Below, piece by piece: positions 46,956 through 58,538 of a DNA stretch of 64,000 bases (positions are counted from its first letter, which is position 1; the number at the start of each line of letters is the position of its first letter). The DNA lies in the NCBI GenBank assembly GCA_030248225.1, contig JASANE010000776.1, forward strand, positions 1-64,000, read 5' to 3'. Made by a program: the position numbers and the translations under genes. Source of the stretch: Trileptium ribeirensis. Lineage: Eukaryota; Nematoda; Enoplea; Enoplida; Thoracostomopsidae. Under the pieces are notes generated by a model. That model worked only from the letters and a program-made list of their open reading frames with translations, made no database searches and was not told the origin of the DNA.

Positions 46956-47090
46956 CCGTATTATATACTTTAGCGTTACTTGGTTTCGTCGGGGTTGAAA
47001 TGTCGTCATCCGATGACCATCTACCGCCACCACTCGCACCAACAGTAGCTGATGTGTCAGGCGATTTCGGCAGTGTTGGAGCACAGCGGC
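46956..47090 (-). CDS. RGG-rich protein gene, candidate middle exon
   Basis: The acceptor TGCTTATTTACAG/GCCGCTG opens, in the phase left by the previous exon, a frame reading RCAPTLPKSPDTSATVGASG, then GGRWSSDDDISTPTKPSNAK, then VYNT. The composition (Gly, Ser, Asp, Thr-Pro) matches the preceding exon. The donor used here, ACGG/GTTTAG, is weak; reading through instead gives a stop after about 14 codons, so this could alternatively be the last exon. Confidence 0.5.
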
Positions 47091-47474
47091 CTGTAAATAA
47101 GCATAATATGGCGAGATGCGAATTGCCGACGCCCCAATAAAATAATGGATATTTGCCCGCACCAAAAATTCTAAGTTGGTACGGGCAAATCTAATTCGGG
47201 GTACGGGCATTCTATGTCTAAGTCTAAAAAAAGTTATACATACACAGTTCTCTATCCAAACCAGATTGCCGCGCCGTATATTATTACTGAATTAAGACCA
47301 AAAACATTTAAGAAACTATAAATTTCATAATGCATCCATTTTGCTAGGGAGAAAATTACCATAGAGCACTCTGACATTGCGAAAGATAACGGAATATGAT
47401 CAGAAATGATTAAGAAAATGCTGAATCAAACTTGACTTAAATGTCCGATAATGATAAAGAACAAATAGACATAC

Positions 47475-48128
47475 CGTGTGTGGCGCTATTCAAATCATTT
47501 CTCGGACTAGAGTGGCGCGAAAAAGTTTCCCTGTTACAATCATCATCTCTTGCTGTATTCGCATCGCAATTTCCATTCCCTCCGTCATCCCATGATCGAC
47601 AATGCCGAGATCCGCTCTTTTCGAGGTCCTTCATGCTACCGTCATGATTACCATCATTACTGCGGGACCTGCCTCTATCATTAAATATACCCCTTCTAAA
47701 GTTACCGTCACTATGCCCACTACGATTGAAACCGTCGCCGCGACCTGCACGACCTTTACCTCTTCCGCTTACTCCACCATCATCATTGTCGTTGTTTCTG
47801 CCTCCACGGATCCAAGTTCTTCTTCCTCTTCCGAATCCGCGGCCATCTTCTTCGCTTTCGCCACCATCATAGGTGTTGTATCCACCACATCCGCCTCCTC
47901 TAGTACGTATTGCGGTACTTGCTCCTTTATCGTTGTCACTGTCACTGCGTCCTCCACCGCCAAAGCCTCTTCTACCACGGAAGCACCTGTAGCTACTATC
48001 CTGCTGGGACATTCCGGTACCATCAAATCTATGCAAGACGCTTGAATCGCCACCAGGAATATTGCATCGCTCATTAACAATATCCGGTTTTCCGTTCCGT
48101 GGGTCTTTCCCGTTATTGGCCGAATTTT
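47475..48128 (-). CDS. RGG-rich disordered protein, main exon
   Basis: The acceptor TCATTACTTTAG/AAAATTCG and donor CACACG/GTATGT bound exactly 654 bases (phase 1 to phase 1) of open frame. The product has FRGRRGFGGGGRSDSDNDKG, GRGFGRGRRTWIRGGRNN, SGRGKGRAGRGDGF and FRRGIFNDRGRSRSNDG, separated by Asp/Asn/Ser stretches. Such RG/RGG arrays bind RNA and are arginine-methylation targets in hnRNP-type proteins, fibrillarin and the N terminus of Vasa-type helicases (known). No CCHC knuckle, RRM or helicase motif is seen, so the family is undetermined. The start lies on upstream exons I could not find. The acceptor has a duplicate about 190 bp upstream. Confidence 0.6.
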
Positions 48129-48520
48129 CTAAAGTAATGATAACTTAGGAAGAAATAGTTTCAGCAAAATGAGCCAAACTAAGATGATATTTACGTCTAT
48201 GCTCGGTTGTTTCGAATCAAATCTCAACATCATGTTCAGGTCTGCTCGGTTTACACAAAGATTCAGTGTTAAAAACGAATGAGATTTAGCTTATGAGAAA
48301 GAAATTAGCTTCGTTATTGGCCGAATTTGCTAAAATAATGATAACTTAGGAAGAAATAGCTGCAGCAAAATGAGCGAAACTAAGATGATATTTACGTCTA
48401 TGCTCGGTTGTTTCGAATCAAATCTCAACATCATGTTCAGGGTCTGCTCGCTTTACACAAAGACTCGGTTTTAAAAAACGAATGAGATTTAGCTTATGAG
48501 AAAGAAATTAGCTTCGTATG
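48110..48520. repeat. Tandem duplication (~192 bp) covering an exon's splice acceptor
   Basis: CGTTATTGGCCGAATTTTCT with AATGATAACTTAGGAAGAAA (48110 on) recurs at about 48303 as CGTTATTGGCCGAATTTGCT with the same continuation, both ending near GAAAGAAATTAGCTTCG. On the minus strand each copy holds ATTACTTTAG or ATTATTTTAG followed by about 20 exon bases. Confidence 0.92.
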
Positions 48521-49759
48521 GTTTACTGCGCACGTACCCATACAAATCATATTGTAACAATAACTGGTGAAAGCTAAGTTTATGTATTCTGGGAGTGTCA
48601 GTATGTAGAATTTAATTCGTTAGCTATGGAGATATGGCCATTTTCGTGTATTTCGGACCTGTTGAGCTCACTTTGAAACATATTTTCCCACGATATGATC
48701 GTTTTGTGTGTTTTGAGTCTGCCAAACACACTTTAAAATATAATTTTTTCCAATCCTGCAACATAGGAAACCATCAGAATAAAATCCTCTCTGCATCCGT
48801 GCGGGTACATACAGCTTCTGTCACTTTACGGCAGCCCAATACGGCCCATATATATATGTTCTAGAGATGTGAAGGTTTTCCAAGGACTGTTGCGCCCACT
48901 TGGAAACATAGGTTTCACAATCCTGCAACCTAAGTAACCACTACAATAACACATCCTACGCTCCTACATAGAGCTTTCCCGCCCCACCAAATGATTCCAG
49001 GAAGGTCCACATGTTTTATTTGGTCATGGAGATTAGACCCGAAGGCCGGTCCGAAAGAGGTCCGGCAGGTGTCTCAAAAACGTTAGTGACATACTCAATA
49101 AAGATTTAGAAAAAACCAGTTGCATGTCTCGATAAGAGGATTCAGTCCCCGCTGCATCTTGCAAGTCATATACTGAAATGTTTGGGGACCTTAATGATAA
49201 AACCAAAAAAATCTTCAATTCGTGTCGGGTTTATCAGAAATTGGGTAGGAAATCCCTGGAGCAGCGCAAGCACAAAGCTCGGTTCACAACTACATTCTAT
49301 TGTGGATCGAAGAAAAATTGCGAAAATCGATCAATATTATGAATAGTTTTATGAACGCCACAGACGGGCACAAATAATTTTTGAACAAATTGAACTCTGT
49401 TCCTGCAAATTCAGCTCACTGCTGTCATGGCGAAATCGTTTCCAATTATTCTACGAAAACATTGTAGAGAATCACTTTGTTCTCGAAACTTCCATGCTGA
49501 CGTGATTTACAACATTGACTGGAGAACGTTATAGAAATTTCCTTTTGTTTACATCAGTTTCTGTATGTTTCTCGAATATTGCAGCTATTTTGTGTGTTCG
49601 TATATATACTGCTGCCCAGCAGCGGCAATCAGTGTGCCGTGAGTACCAAGTGCACCGATTATGCATTCCGTCTACTTGTTTTGCTTTCTACTTGTTTTCA
49701 AATAAATCTCTTACTTTACTCTCGAGTCCTTGTGCTTACCTACGTTCCGAACCTCGAAT
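48521..49759. other. No gene seen
   Basis: It should contain upstream exons of the minus-strand gene, but none could be picked. Similar phrases around TTTTCCAATCCTGCAACATA (48748) and GTTTCACAATCCTGCAACCT (48912) suggest a weak old duplication of ~165 bp. Confidence 0.35.
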
Positions 49760-50010
49760 ACAACACGATCCGATCCGAATCCGACGTGTGTTTTATATAG
49801 GATGTGCACAGTGCATCAGATCTGATCCGATTCGAAATAGCATGCACAATTTTTTCGTACCGAATCGGATGAAGTAGTGCAAAAAATAAATACATATACA
49901 TACATACGCATACGGCAGGTATAGATTTTAGCTGTTTCGGATCGGATGCAATGTGAGCAGAATTCGGATCGGATCGGGACGTATCGGATGCAATGTGAAC
50001 ACGCCCTTAG
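49760..50010. mobile_element. GATCGGAT-word element
   Basis: It ends TGCAATGTGAACACGCCCTTA, the same terminus as the 22.9-kb element. Inside, GATCCGATCCGAATCCGA, TCTGATCCGATTCGAA, CCGAATCGGATGAAG, TTCGGATCGGATGCAA and AATTCGGATCGGATCGGG repeat one near-palindromic word in both orientations. The left end is less clear (near GTTCCGAACCTCGAATAC). Confidence 0.55.
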
Positions 50011-50434
50011 CGTAGGGGATTTTTTCGACGCTGCACAAATTGCTCATTAGTGTGGATATATAAAATGGTTAATCAAATTTTTTGGATTCTATTAGATAAT
50101 CCTTTATCTTGTAATTATCATATTCGGCCCCACTGTGCTTTTATCTTTATCGCAAAAAGGGAATCTTCCAGCAAAATTCTCTTTAAATGACCGAGTGCAT
50201 TTCTTTCGCAAGGTCCTGCGGTTCCTGCAGCTCTGCTCTCCACCACAATACGTGCGCAGCTGAGTTCACAGGCTGGCACTAAAATTACATGCCAAATACG
50301 CCCGCGTTAGGTAAAAGTCTTAATGAAGATTTAAATTTTAATTATCTTTACTCGTGCTTAGTGTGAAATAAATGGCGTCATGACAATTACAGTCACGGAT
50401 AAAAATATGTTACTGCAGACACGAACGGACGAAG

Positions 50435-50965
50435 ACGTGGACGATCGAAATTGCGTCTGCACTCGCGGACCGACGCAATTTTATCTGGACAAGGACTGAC
50501 GCAATGTCATCTGGACTCGCGGACCGACGCAATTTCATCTGGACAAGGACCGACGCAATTTCATATAGACTCGCGGACCGACGCAATTTCATCCGGACAA
50601 GGACTGACGTAATTTCATTTGGAATCGCGGACTGACGCAATGTCATCTGGACAAGAACTGAAGCAATTTCATGTGGACCCGCCGATCGACGCAATTTCAT
50701 CTGGACAAGGACCGACGCAATTTTATCTGCACTCGCGGAACGACGCAATTTCATCTGGACAAGGACTGGCGTAATTTCATTTGGAATCGCGGACTGACGC
50801 AATTTCATCTGGACAAGAACTGAAGCAATTTCAGTTGGAATCGCCGAGTGACGCAATTTCATCTGGACAAGAACTGAAGCAATTTCATCTGGACCCGCGG
50901 ATCGACGCAATTTCATCTGGACAAGGACTGACGTAATTTCGTCTGGTTAAGCACGGACACAATTT
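50435..50965. repeat. Minisatellite, 27-bp unit alternating in 54-bp pairs
   Basis: GACGCAATTTCATCTGGACA plus AGGACT alternates with GACGCAATTTCATCTGGACT plus CGCGGAC. The pair period is 54 bp, divisible by three, so the minus frame stays open for 168 codons with an 18-residue repeat (MKLRRSAGPDEIASVLVQ type). Upstream and downstream frames stop, and no signal peptide or splice site is evident, so coding is unproven. Confidence 0.9.
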
Positions 50966-52578
50966 CCACCGTCTGTTTCCGCTTCGTCTGTGACTGTAAA
51001 TATTACAGCAAATGTAACGCCACAAAAAATCTGAAAAGGTTCAAGTATAGGTAAACCAAGTAAGACTATGAGTTTTATGGATCGGTAGAGCTCAACACAC
51101 TACCATTCAGCCAATTTTTGTACAGTTATATCAAACAATGTGTTTCGTAAAAGTTTTCATATAAGCGCGTTTTATATATCTGAACTATCTAAGGTGACTG
51201 ATAACTTAATCACAGCATAGAAGTATTTGTCGTTTTAGTACAGCACTATTTAACGACACGACAATAAATTGAAATTACCTTCGACAACGTGGCTTTGCTG
51301 AAAGGAATGAAAACCAGAAATTTCCAAAGGATAAACTGCCGAAAGTAAAGGAATAAAAATATTAAAAGAACGCCAAATGTTAGAAATAGTTGTGTTAAGC
51401 AAGACCCATAGCTTGACTTCATAAGCACCCACAAAAGCCACAAACTTACCTATCCCATGAACTCTTTAAAATACACTAAACTAAACTAAAGTACAAATTA
51501 CGCAGCGGGATATACGGTGTACGGTTTTCCATACGACGACTAATCTATTAATAAATTAACTGCGTTTTAATAAAATTTTATAAATATCGTTTTAATAAAA
51601 TTTTATAAATATAAAAAATCAAATTACAGTGGCCACGGTTGCCTGTACGAGGGAGAAATCGATTTCGCTTTCAGAGCACGCAGCGGATACTATTGGAGCG
51701 GTGCTATACTCTAGGTATAAAAGCGTACATTAATAGATGGCAAATTTTTAAGATGAAACCCCAGCCGCCATACCCACTAAATATCATTGATTACTAAATT
51801 AATAATTACTGTATTAAACTTGATCAAAAAACAACTATCCCCAGCAAAAGGTAAAAAATACAATCAGGTGCGCTTTTGTATCCTCTTAATTACGACAGAC
51901 ACAATCCTTTGCTTCCAATTGACGAAACGAAACACCAACAGTTAAAATTTATAATCAGTCACAAGCAGACATAAGCTCAGTCACATTTACTCAAAGTAAA
52001 TCAGTAAAAGCAGTTTAAATAATCCAGTTGCAACTAATATTTCAACATTGGCATATGTTCAACAAAGTTAGAAACGTTTCTGTTTCAGCAGGTCTTACCT
52101 TCATATATTTCAAAAATTATAGTATTGTTATTAATAATTGTTATATCGTATCCAGCGCTTTTGCGACGTTATCAGCGAAAAGGGCGCTTTATAAATGCAG
52201 TATTATTATAATATAGATATAGAGAGACGCAATAAAACAAGGTGTAGATTTAAGAATTCATATCTAAACGCTTACTAGCATCATAGTCAGCCATCGGCAA
52301 TTCTGGTTTGACCTGTCATTGTCGTATTATGATAACCACCAAGTATGTAATTAAACAATATGTACCAACCTACTAGCTATGTATGTGATATTATTTAGAT
52401 GTCACAAAGCTCAACATTAGTACAAAATAATGCATTCCATCGGTATTCTATAAACGAAAATAAAAGCCTTACCTGAATGCATACGAACCATATATTTCAA
52501 TTCGAACGCGCTAACATGGCTGCGACAGCATTCGTTCTTCAAAATGGAATTTTCATATCTCACTGAATAAAACATTAT
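50966..52578. other. No gene seen in 1.6 kb
   Basis: A direct repeat TTTTAATAAAATTTTATAAATAT occurs twice at 51566-51611. A hydrophobic minus frame at 51246-51443 is preceded by GGTAAGTTT but has no linked exon. No call is made. Confidence 0.4.
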
Positions 52579-52800
52579 ATGGCCCATGTCAACTTTAGGG
52601 CCGAGGTATAATGCATGCCATGCCGTTCTCGACATACTAAGCCTTTGTCATAGCCTAAGCAAAGATCCTTATATAAGACCTACACTAAGCCTAGGCCTAA
52701 GTCGGGGGGCTGCCGTCTTCCGAACCCCCCGCTCAAAGCTGCTCTTTTTTCTAACGTTATAACGTCCGGCCCCTAAAGTTTAAAGTTGACATGGGGCCAT
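52579..52800. mobile_element. GGCCCATG TIR element, copy 2 (~220 bp)
   Basis: ATGGCCCATGTCAACTTTAG at the left is matched inverted by CTTTAAAGTTGACATGGGGCC at the right, with GGGCCG...ATAA following inward on both sides. The interior has repeated AAGCCTAGGCCTAAGTC/TAAGCCTTTG words and GGGGGGCTGCCGTCTTCCGA next to ACCCCCC. Confidence 0.8.
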
Positions 52801-52952
52801 TATCGTATCTATAATTTATTCAATACTATGGGACCAAATAGTCAGCCGTGACAGTACGCGTGTCCTGTACATATTATAGTAACGCATGACAGTTGAAGCA
52901 GCCGTCTAACACAAATCACACTTGTTGTAATGTGTCATAATATCAGTGTTGT

Positions 52953-52974
52953 TAATAATAATAATAATAATAAT
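52953..52974. repeat. (AAT)n microsatellite
   Basis: Seven AAT/ATA triplets in a row. Confidence 0.95.
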
Positions 52975-53180
52975 GTAAACTCAGTCATTTACGATGTACA
53001 GTGCTCAAGAAAGTCAAATGACACAACAGTGACACTGTTTCGCAAGAATATAAGTAAATGGGGCTATACTTAAACATAAAACGACAGAAACTGATTCCTA
53101 TTTATTGAAACATATTTTATTACAAATTAATGAATTTTTACGTCGAGGCTATGGGCCAGAAAATCCGAAGGTTTTCTTTT

Positions 53181-53660
53181 GTAATTTTCTCGCCCGCATA
53201 AAATTTAAAATGAATACGTCATCCAGTTACAGTACTCATCACGAATAACAAACGGTTCAATTTGGCACTAATGAATGTAAAACATTAAACTGCTACAATA
53301 TCGGACATTTCTAAAGGAAACTTTAAAGAAGCACGGAAATACAAATCAAACAACGTCATCGCGGTATCAAGCATAGCGAAATAAACTAGTAACTAGGCAA
53401 GCGAGGGTGAAACGGAGAGAGTAATTTTCTCGCCCGCATAAAATTTAAAATGAATACGTCATCCAGTTACAGTACTCATCACGAATAACAAACGGTTCAA
53501 TTTGGCACTAATGAATGTAAAACATTAAACTGCTACAATATCGGACATTTCTAGAGGGAACTTTAAAGAAGCACGGAAATACAATTCAAACAACGTCATC
53601 GCGGTATCAGGCATAGCGAAATAAACTAGTAACTCGGAAGCGAGGGTGAAACGGAGAGAG
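53181..53660. repeat. Tandem duplication, 239-bp unit
   Basis: GTAATTTTCTCGCCCGCATA at 53182 and again at 53421. Both copies run nearly identically to GCGAGGGTGAAACGGAGAGA. There are only a handful of differences, so it is recent. Confidence 0.96.
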
Positions 53661-53699
53661 TGTGGTTTCATTTTTATGTTATTTCGTAACAATATAACA

Positions 53700-54500
53700 G
53701 GCTGTGTGTGCTGAATATACCATCCTGAAACATCTTGAACTCTCAACACATGGAAAACCCTTAAACCTCTTCGACCCTGAACCCACCGAAAACAACTGCC
53801 AACGCATCAAGTATTTGTTTTGGTCTCTAGGTAACAAAATAATCGTATTCAGCCTACCGGAAAACCTATATAGACAATTCTTGATGATCTGTACGCAATA
53901 CGCACCAAACAACTGAAGACAGAATATATTCTTGGAATCGGGTTCATTAATTATAAGCCCAGCGAAAGCCTAAGAAAAGGCAAAAAACATGGACACCGGA
54001 CTCTGCACAACCAAATCATTGTATTCAGCATACCGAAAAATCTCTATATCGACTATTTGTGATGCCATGTGCCAAACTACTGAAGACCGGCTCGGCTATT
54101 TTCTGGAAATCATCACTGACCATAAACCAAATGAAAAGGCATGAGATACTAGTGCTGGACTCTAGATAACTAAACCATCGCATTCAGCCTACCGAAAAAC
54201 TTAGGCAATATACAACTTTTGATGACCTGTGTAAGCAATACTTAACGAAACAACTGAGAAGAGACTATACTCTGGAATTCGGGCTCATTGACCCTAAACC
54301 CATTGAAAACCCATGAAAAGTCATGAAATATGCACCGTGGACAGTAGATTACCAACTTAGTGGATAATAGATCACCAATTCATTGTATCCAGCCTTAAAA
54401 ATACCTATATAAACCATTGTTTTTGCCCTCCACGCAATACTAATCAGACAAATGAAAACGCACTACATGAAACTTCAAGAAAAGGTATAATATAGTGAAA
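53700..54500. repeat. Highly diverged tandem repeat, ~187 bp, about four copies
   Basis: Ordered phrases recur: GACCCTAAACCCATTGAAAA-like, ...CATGAAA, a GGACTCTAGATAAC-like phrase, ATTCAGCCTACCGAAAAACC-like, GATGATCTGTACGCAATAC-like, CAACTGAAGAC-like and TCTGGAATTCGGGTTCATT-like. Copies begin near 53757, 53950, 54115 and 54290. Divergence is much greater than in the other satellites of the window. Confidence 0.7.
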
Positions 54501-55614
54501 TTCGAGTCGAGATAACAAATCCATCAACCAGAGGGCTTGATAACCTAATATGTACTCAGTGTAAGGTAAAAACAAGCAATAACATCGCGAAAATTGAAAA
54601 AAACGCTATCTCTGGCAAAGGCTCGATGAACCATATTCGGATCCATTGCGGCCCATGAAGTGGTTCCACAAAAACGCGTAGTCAGCAAAGTTACAGATCT
54701 CAATGAGCTGATTCTGTGGTTTCCATTTTTCGATGCGAAGCTGGTGTCGCGAGATATAGCCTCCTAAAGACTGGTATCCACATGGCCTGATTCGGCAAAG
54801 AGCCATTAAGGTGCCTGTTTTTGCCATTTTGACCCGGAAAATATGGTCGAAGCTATTTGTGTTCAACCAAAGGTACATCTTCGTCACTTTTACTGTCTAA
54901 CAAAAATTTGTCGAAATCGGTCCATCCGAACATCAGTTATGATAGCGACAGACAATCCAAGAAATTGTTACAATTCTACCCTAGCGCCCTCAGTGGTAAC
55001 ATCGCTAGCTTAGCTCGCTCTGTTTCAACTAATATAGTACAACACATAAATTATTTTAGAATCACGCCTAACTCACCACAAATTTTAAGCTCATTTTTCA
55101 GCAGCTTTTAACAATATTTTTTACTTAAGGTTTGCATCAAAAATTTGATACATATCTTAATAGCTATTCGTGGGTTGTTAAAGAAGCGACTGATAGTTTT
55201 AGTCTATAGGTATTTTTTGATTCTCTTTGAAGTTGGTTCCTCGAAACTCGACAGTCATCTCTGTCAAGAAATCAATCTCCGACAATATTACAGTATTATA
55301 TTATTTTATATAACAATAAATTACTGGTTGCCGTTAAATTTTAATAGTTTTTAGCTTTCACACAGTATAATTTAGCACGGGTCATTGCTTCAAAATAAAA
55401 ACAGATTAATTAATGTAAATTTGATAAAATGCTACTATAACATGCTTACACATATAAAAATTTGGAGTAACCTGTAGGGTACCATTGTTACAACTTCCCA
55501 AAAGTTCAAACGGAGATTCTAAGACACAAAATGAAACTGTAATGTAAAATTACGAATAATTATTTGTTCTGCATACAGTTATTGTCTTATGGTTATATTT
55601 CGATTGGAGCACAA
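54501..55614. other. No gene seen
   Basis: Frames at 54606-54887 (-) and 54857-55111 (+) overlap with opposite sense and show no known motif. AT-rich sequence follows. Confidence 0.4.
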
Positions 55615-55617
55615 TTT

Positions 55618-56664
55618 CATTCAGCTGTCGTCGAAGTTATTCTCGTAAGACGTAAAATCCATCAAAGCAAATCCGTCTGTCAGTGACCATTTTCTCACAA
55701 ATATATGTGCATATATCGAGCGATCATCTCCTGCTTTAACGGCACCTAGCAGCTGCTCACTAACGTGATTCATTCAGCTGTTGTCGAAGTTATTCTCCTA
55801 AGACGTAAAACCCATCAAAGCAAATCCGTCTGTAAGTGACCATTTTCTCACAAACATGTGCATATATCGAGCGATCATCTCCTGCTTTAACGGCACCTAG
55901 TAGCTGCTCACTAATGTGATTCATTCAGCTGTTGTCGAAGTTATTTTCCTAAGACGTAAAACCCATCAAAGCAAATCCGTCTGTAAGTGACCATTTTCTC
56001 ACAAACATGTGCATATATCGAGCGATCATCTCCTGCTTTAACGGTACCTAGAAGCTGCTCACTAATGTGATTCATTCAGCTGTCGTCGAAGTTATTTGGA
56101 TAAGACGTAAAATCCATCAAAGCAAATCCGTCTGTCAGTGACCATTTTCTTACAAACATGTGCATATATCAAGCGATCATCTCCTGCGGTAACGTCACCT
56201 AGAAGCTGCTCACTAATGTGATTCATTCAGCTGTTGTCGAAGTTATTTTCCTAAGGCGTAAAACCCATCAAAGCAAATCCGTCTGTAAGTGACCATTTTC
56301 TCACAAACATGTGCATATATCGAGCGATCATCTCCTGCTTTAACGGTACCTAGAAGCTGCTCACTAATGTGATTCATTCAGCTGTCGTCGAAGCTATTTT
56401 GCTAAGATGTAAAATCCATCAAAGCAAATCCGTCTGTCAGTGACCATTTTCTCACAAACATGTGCATATATCGAGCGATCATCTCCTGCTTTAACGGCAC
56501 CTAGTAGCTGCTCACTAATGTGATTCATTCAGCTGTTGTCGAAGTTATTTTCCTAAGACGTAAAACCCATCAAAGCAAATCCGACTGTCAGTGACCATTT
56601 TCTCATAAACATGCACATATCACCTCCTGCTTTAATTAACAGCACCTATAAGCTGAACACTAAT
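55618..56664. repeat. Satellite array, 151-bp unit, seven copies
   Basis: TCATTCAGCTG anchors lie at 55618, 55770, 55921, 56072, 56223, 56374 and 56525, almost exactly 151 bp apart. Units contain AAAGCAAATCCGTCTGT, AGTGACCATTTTCTCACAAA, ATATATCGAGCGATCATCTC and GCTGCTCACTAATGTGATTC. The last copy is shortened by a small deletion. Confidence 0.97.
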
Positions 56665-57825
56665 GTAATTCATTCGAGTATGTAAGTAATATAGCAGTTT
56701 TCCGCATGGACAAAAATTACTTTGACTTACTAAGTCGAAGAAAAATCAGCGATTAATATTAACAGAATACTGATTATAATCACACTAATAAATATTATGT
56801 GAGTACGTATTAAGAGAATCATTATGGCCACATAAGTAAGGTACTGTTAGGTGACTCAAGGAGTGAAGGCTGGATCCGCTAGGGAACGAACAAAATTTGA
56901 ACACATTTGAGAAAACTAAATTTAAATTTTCTTAAAAAAATTTATGGAACCTAGAATTAGCACAACGAGTATAATTTGATCTGGCGACTACTGTCGCTTT
57001 CATGTTTCACAGCCGATCGCTGTTGAATCTATTTATACGGTTTGGCAAAACCATAGCATTCCATGGCAACTTACATCTCTGTGCGTCAGAAGTAAGATGA
57101 ATCTTCTGTTGAATCCAGCCGTTCCTTTGTTGTTCCAACAACGTTTTTTCAAGCCGCGCTCTCTGGCTCATTTCCTTCTAGAACATATTTTTATTATATA
57201 CGAATTCAGTAAGGATAGAAAATATATTCATTATCGTAGTTAAATACATATATTCAAACGATGTTATTTCGATTAAATTTTGTGTGATCGGTCAAATCAA
57301 ACAAGAGATGTTAATGTAACACTACTGTTAACTGCTTATAATATTCGTTTCTTTCGCGATTTTTGTCGCTGTAACAGGCATCATTGTCATCTACAACTGA
57401 AAATATTATAAGCCATAAAATATTAAAATTGAAATACAAATGACGAGACAGAACGACGCTTCTAGATTCAATTAAGATTTAACTTGATATTGCCCGATGC
57501 TAAAATACAACTTTGAAACTGTGCAAAAACTTTGACATGACTAATAATTGTGCAAAAACAAAGCACGCATATAAATATGATCAGGTCCGATTCAAAAATG
57601 TAAATAATCCGGTAACACCCAAAAGTAGATACTACACAAATTTTATTGACATATTTGTCCGCAAATTACAGCTTGTAAACATCTAAACCTAGGCAATGCA
57701 CCGCCGCCACAAAACCTACATATATGTGCCAGACTGATTAGACATGCATAAAGAAACAGTATCAAGAATTCATGATACAATTTTTGTAGAAGAGTACGAC
57801 TCGGTCATACGCATTCATTCAACTT
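56665..57825. other. No gene seen
   Basis: AT-rich, no motif-bearing frames. Confidence 0.4.
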
Positions 57826-58224
57826 TATCCGATGATGCATATGGTCGGGTTTTGTGTTATATTTGCCCTGTCCACGCAAGAATTCCAGGGTATCAACCAG
57901 CTACAGTACCCATAGAAAATTACTGTCGCTCGCTCGCAACGCGCTCGAGACTCGCTCGAAATAAATTTGTTCTAAAAATAGAATTTATTAATTTAAATAG
58001 TTTCGTAATCTCGAGCGAGACTCGGTCGAGACTCGCTCACTAGATATGCGACGGTACCAGCAACCAATAAGATTAAAGAATGAGTAGCAATCATCGAAAG
58101 CACCTAGTGCTGCTTTAGCTCTCATTGCTGATAGCTGAAATGCCCAACGAATTTTGAGAGGTATCCCGGAAACCTTTGCGAGGGTGGAGATTAATCGATA
58201 AACGACCACATCATCGGATAAAGT
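57826..58224. mobile_element. Possible TIR element interrupted by a second MITE
   Basis: ACTTTATCCGATGATGCATA at about 57822 and, inverted, TACTTTATCCGATGATGTGG near 58206-58225 start a weak inverted similarity. The CGCTCGA MITE sits in the middle. Confidence 0.35.
57909..58054. mobile_element. CGCTCGA palindromic TA-flanked MITE, copy 2
   Basis: TA flanks at both ends. CCCATAGAAAATTACTGTCGC starts the left arm, with GCTCGAGACTCGCTCGAAAT then TCTCGAGCGAGACTC words as in copy 1. The right end is cut short at GCGACGG. Confidence 0.8.
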
Positions 58225-58538
58225 ATAGTAAATGAGTATGAGTGTTCGGTCCTATAAATTTTCGAACAATAAAATCCTCATATTGTATATAAGTCAACTA
58301 CTGGCACAATTATGGTTTATACTACACTGGCTCCGAGCCAGCGCGACGAAGTTGGGTTGGCTGAGGCAGTTGGAATTTCAAGGGCGGCGGGGCCTCAAAG
58401 TGGGTTATATGTATATGAATGGCAAAATGAATGTGGCACCCTTTCCATAGCTCTGTGGGGTCACAAAACGGAGGAGGTGCCGTAGGTACCACGGCTCTGA
58501 TACCACAAAATATCAATTTTATATTGTTCATAACTCAC
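58225..58538. other. No gene seen
   Basis: On the minus strand this is the intron following the exon at 58539. It contains the palindrome GCCGTAGGTACCACGGC at about 58480-58496. Confidence 0.4.

Noticed and set aside
47602..48045. 147-codon plus-strand Thr/Ser-rich open frame
   Set aside because: It is the antisense shadow of the RGG-rich exon, which has proper splice sites.
57744..58043. 99-codon plus-strand open frame starting MHKETVSRIHDT
   Set aside because: It runs into the CGCTCGA MITE, which supplies the last third, so the frame is accidental or broken.
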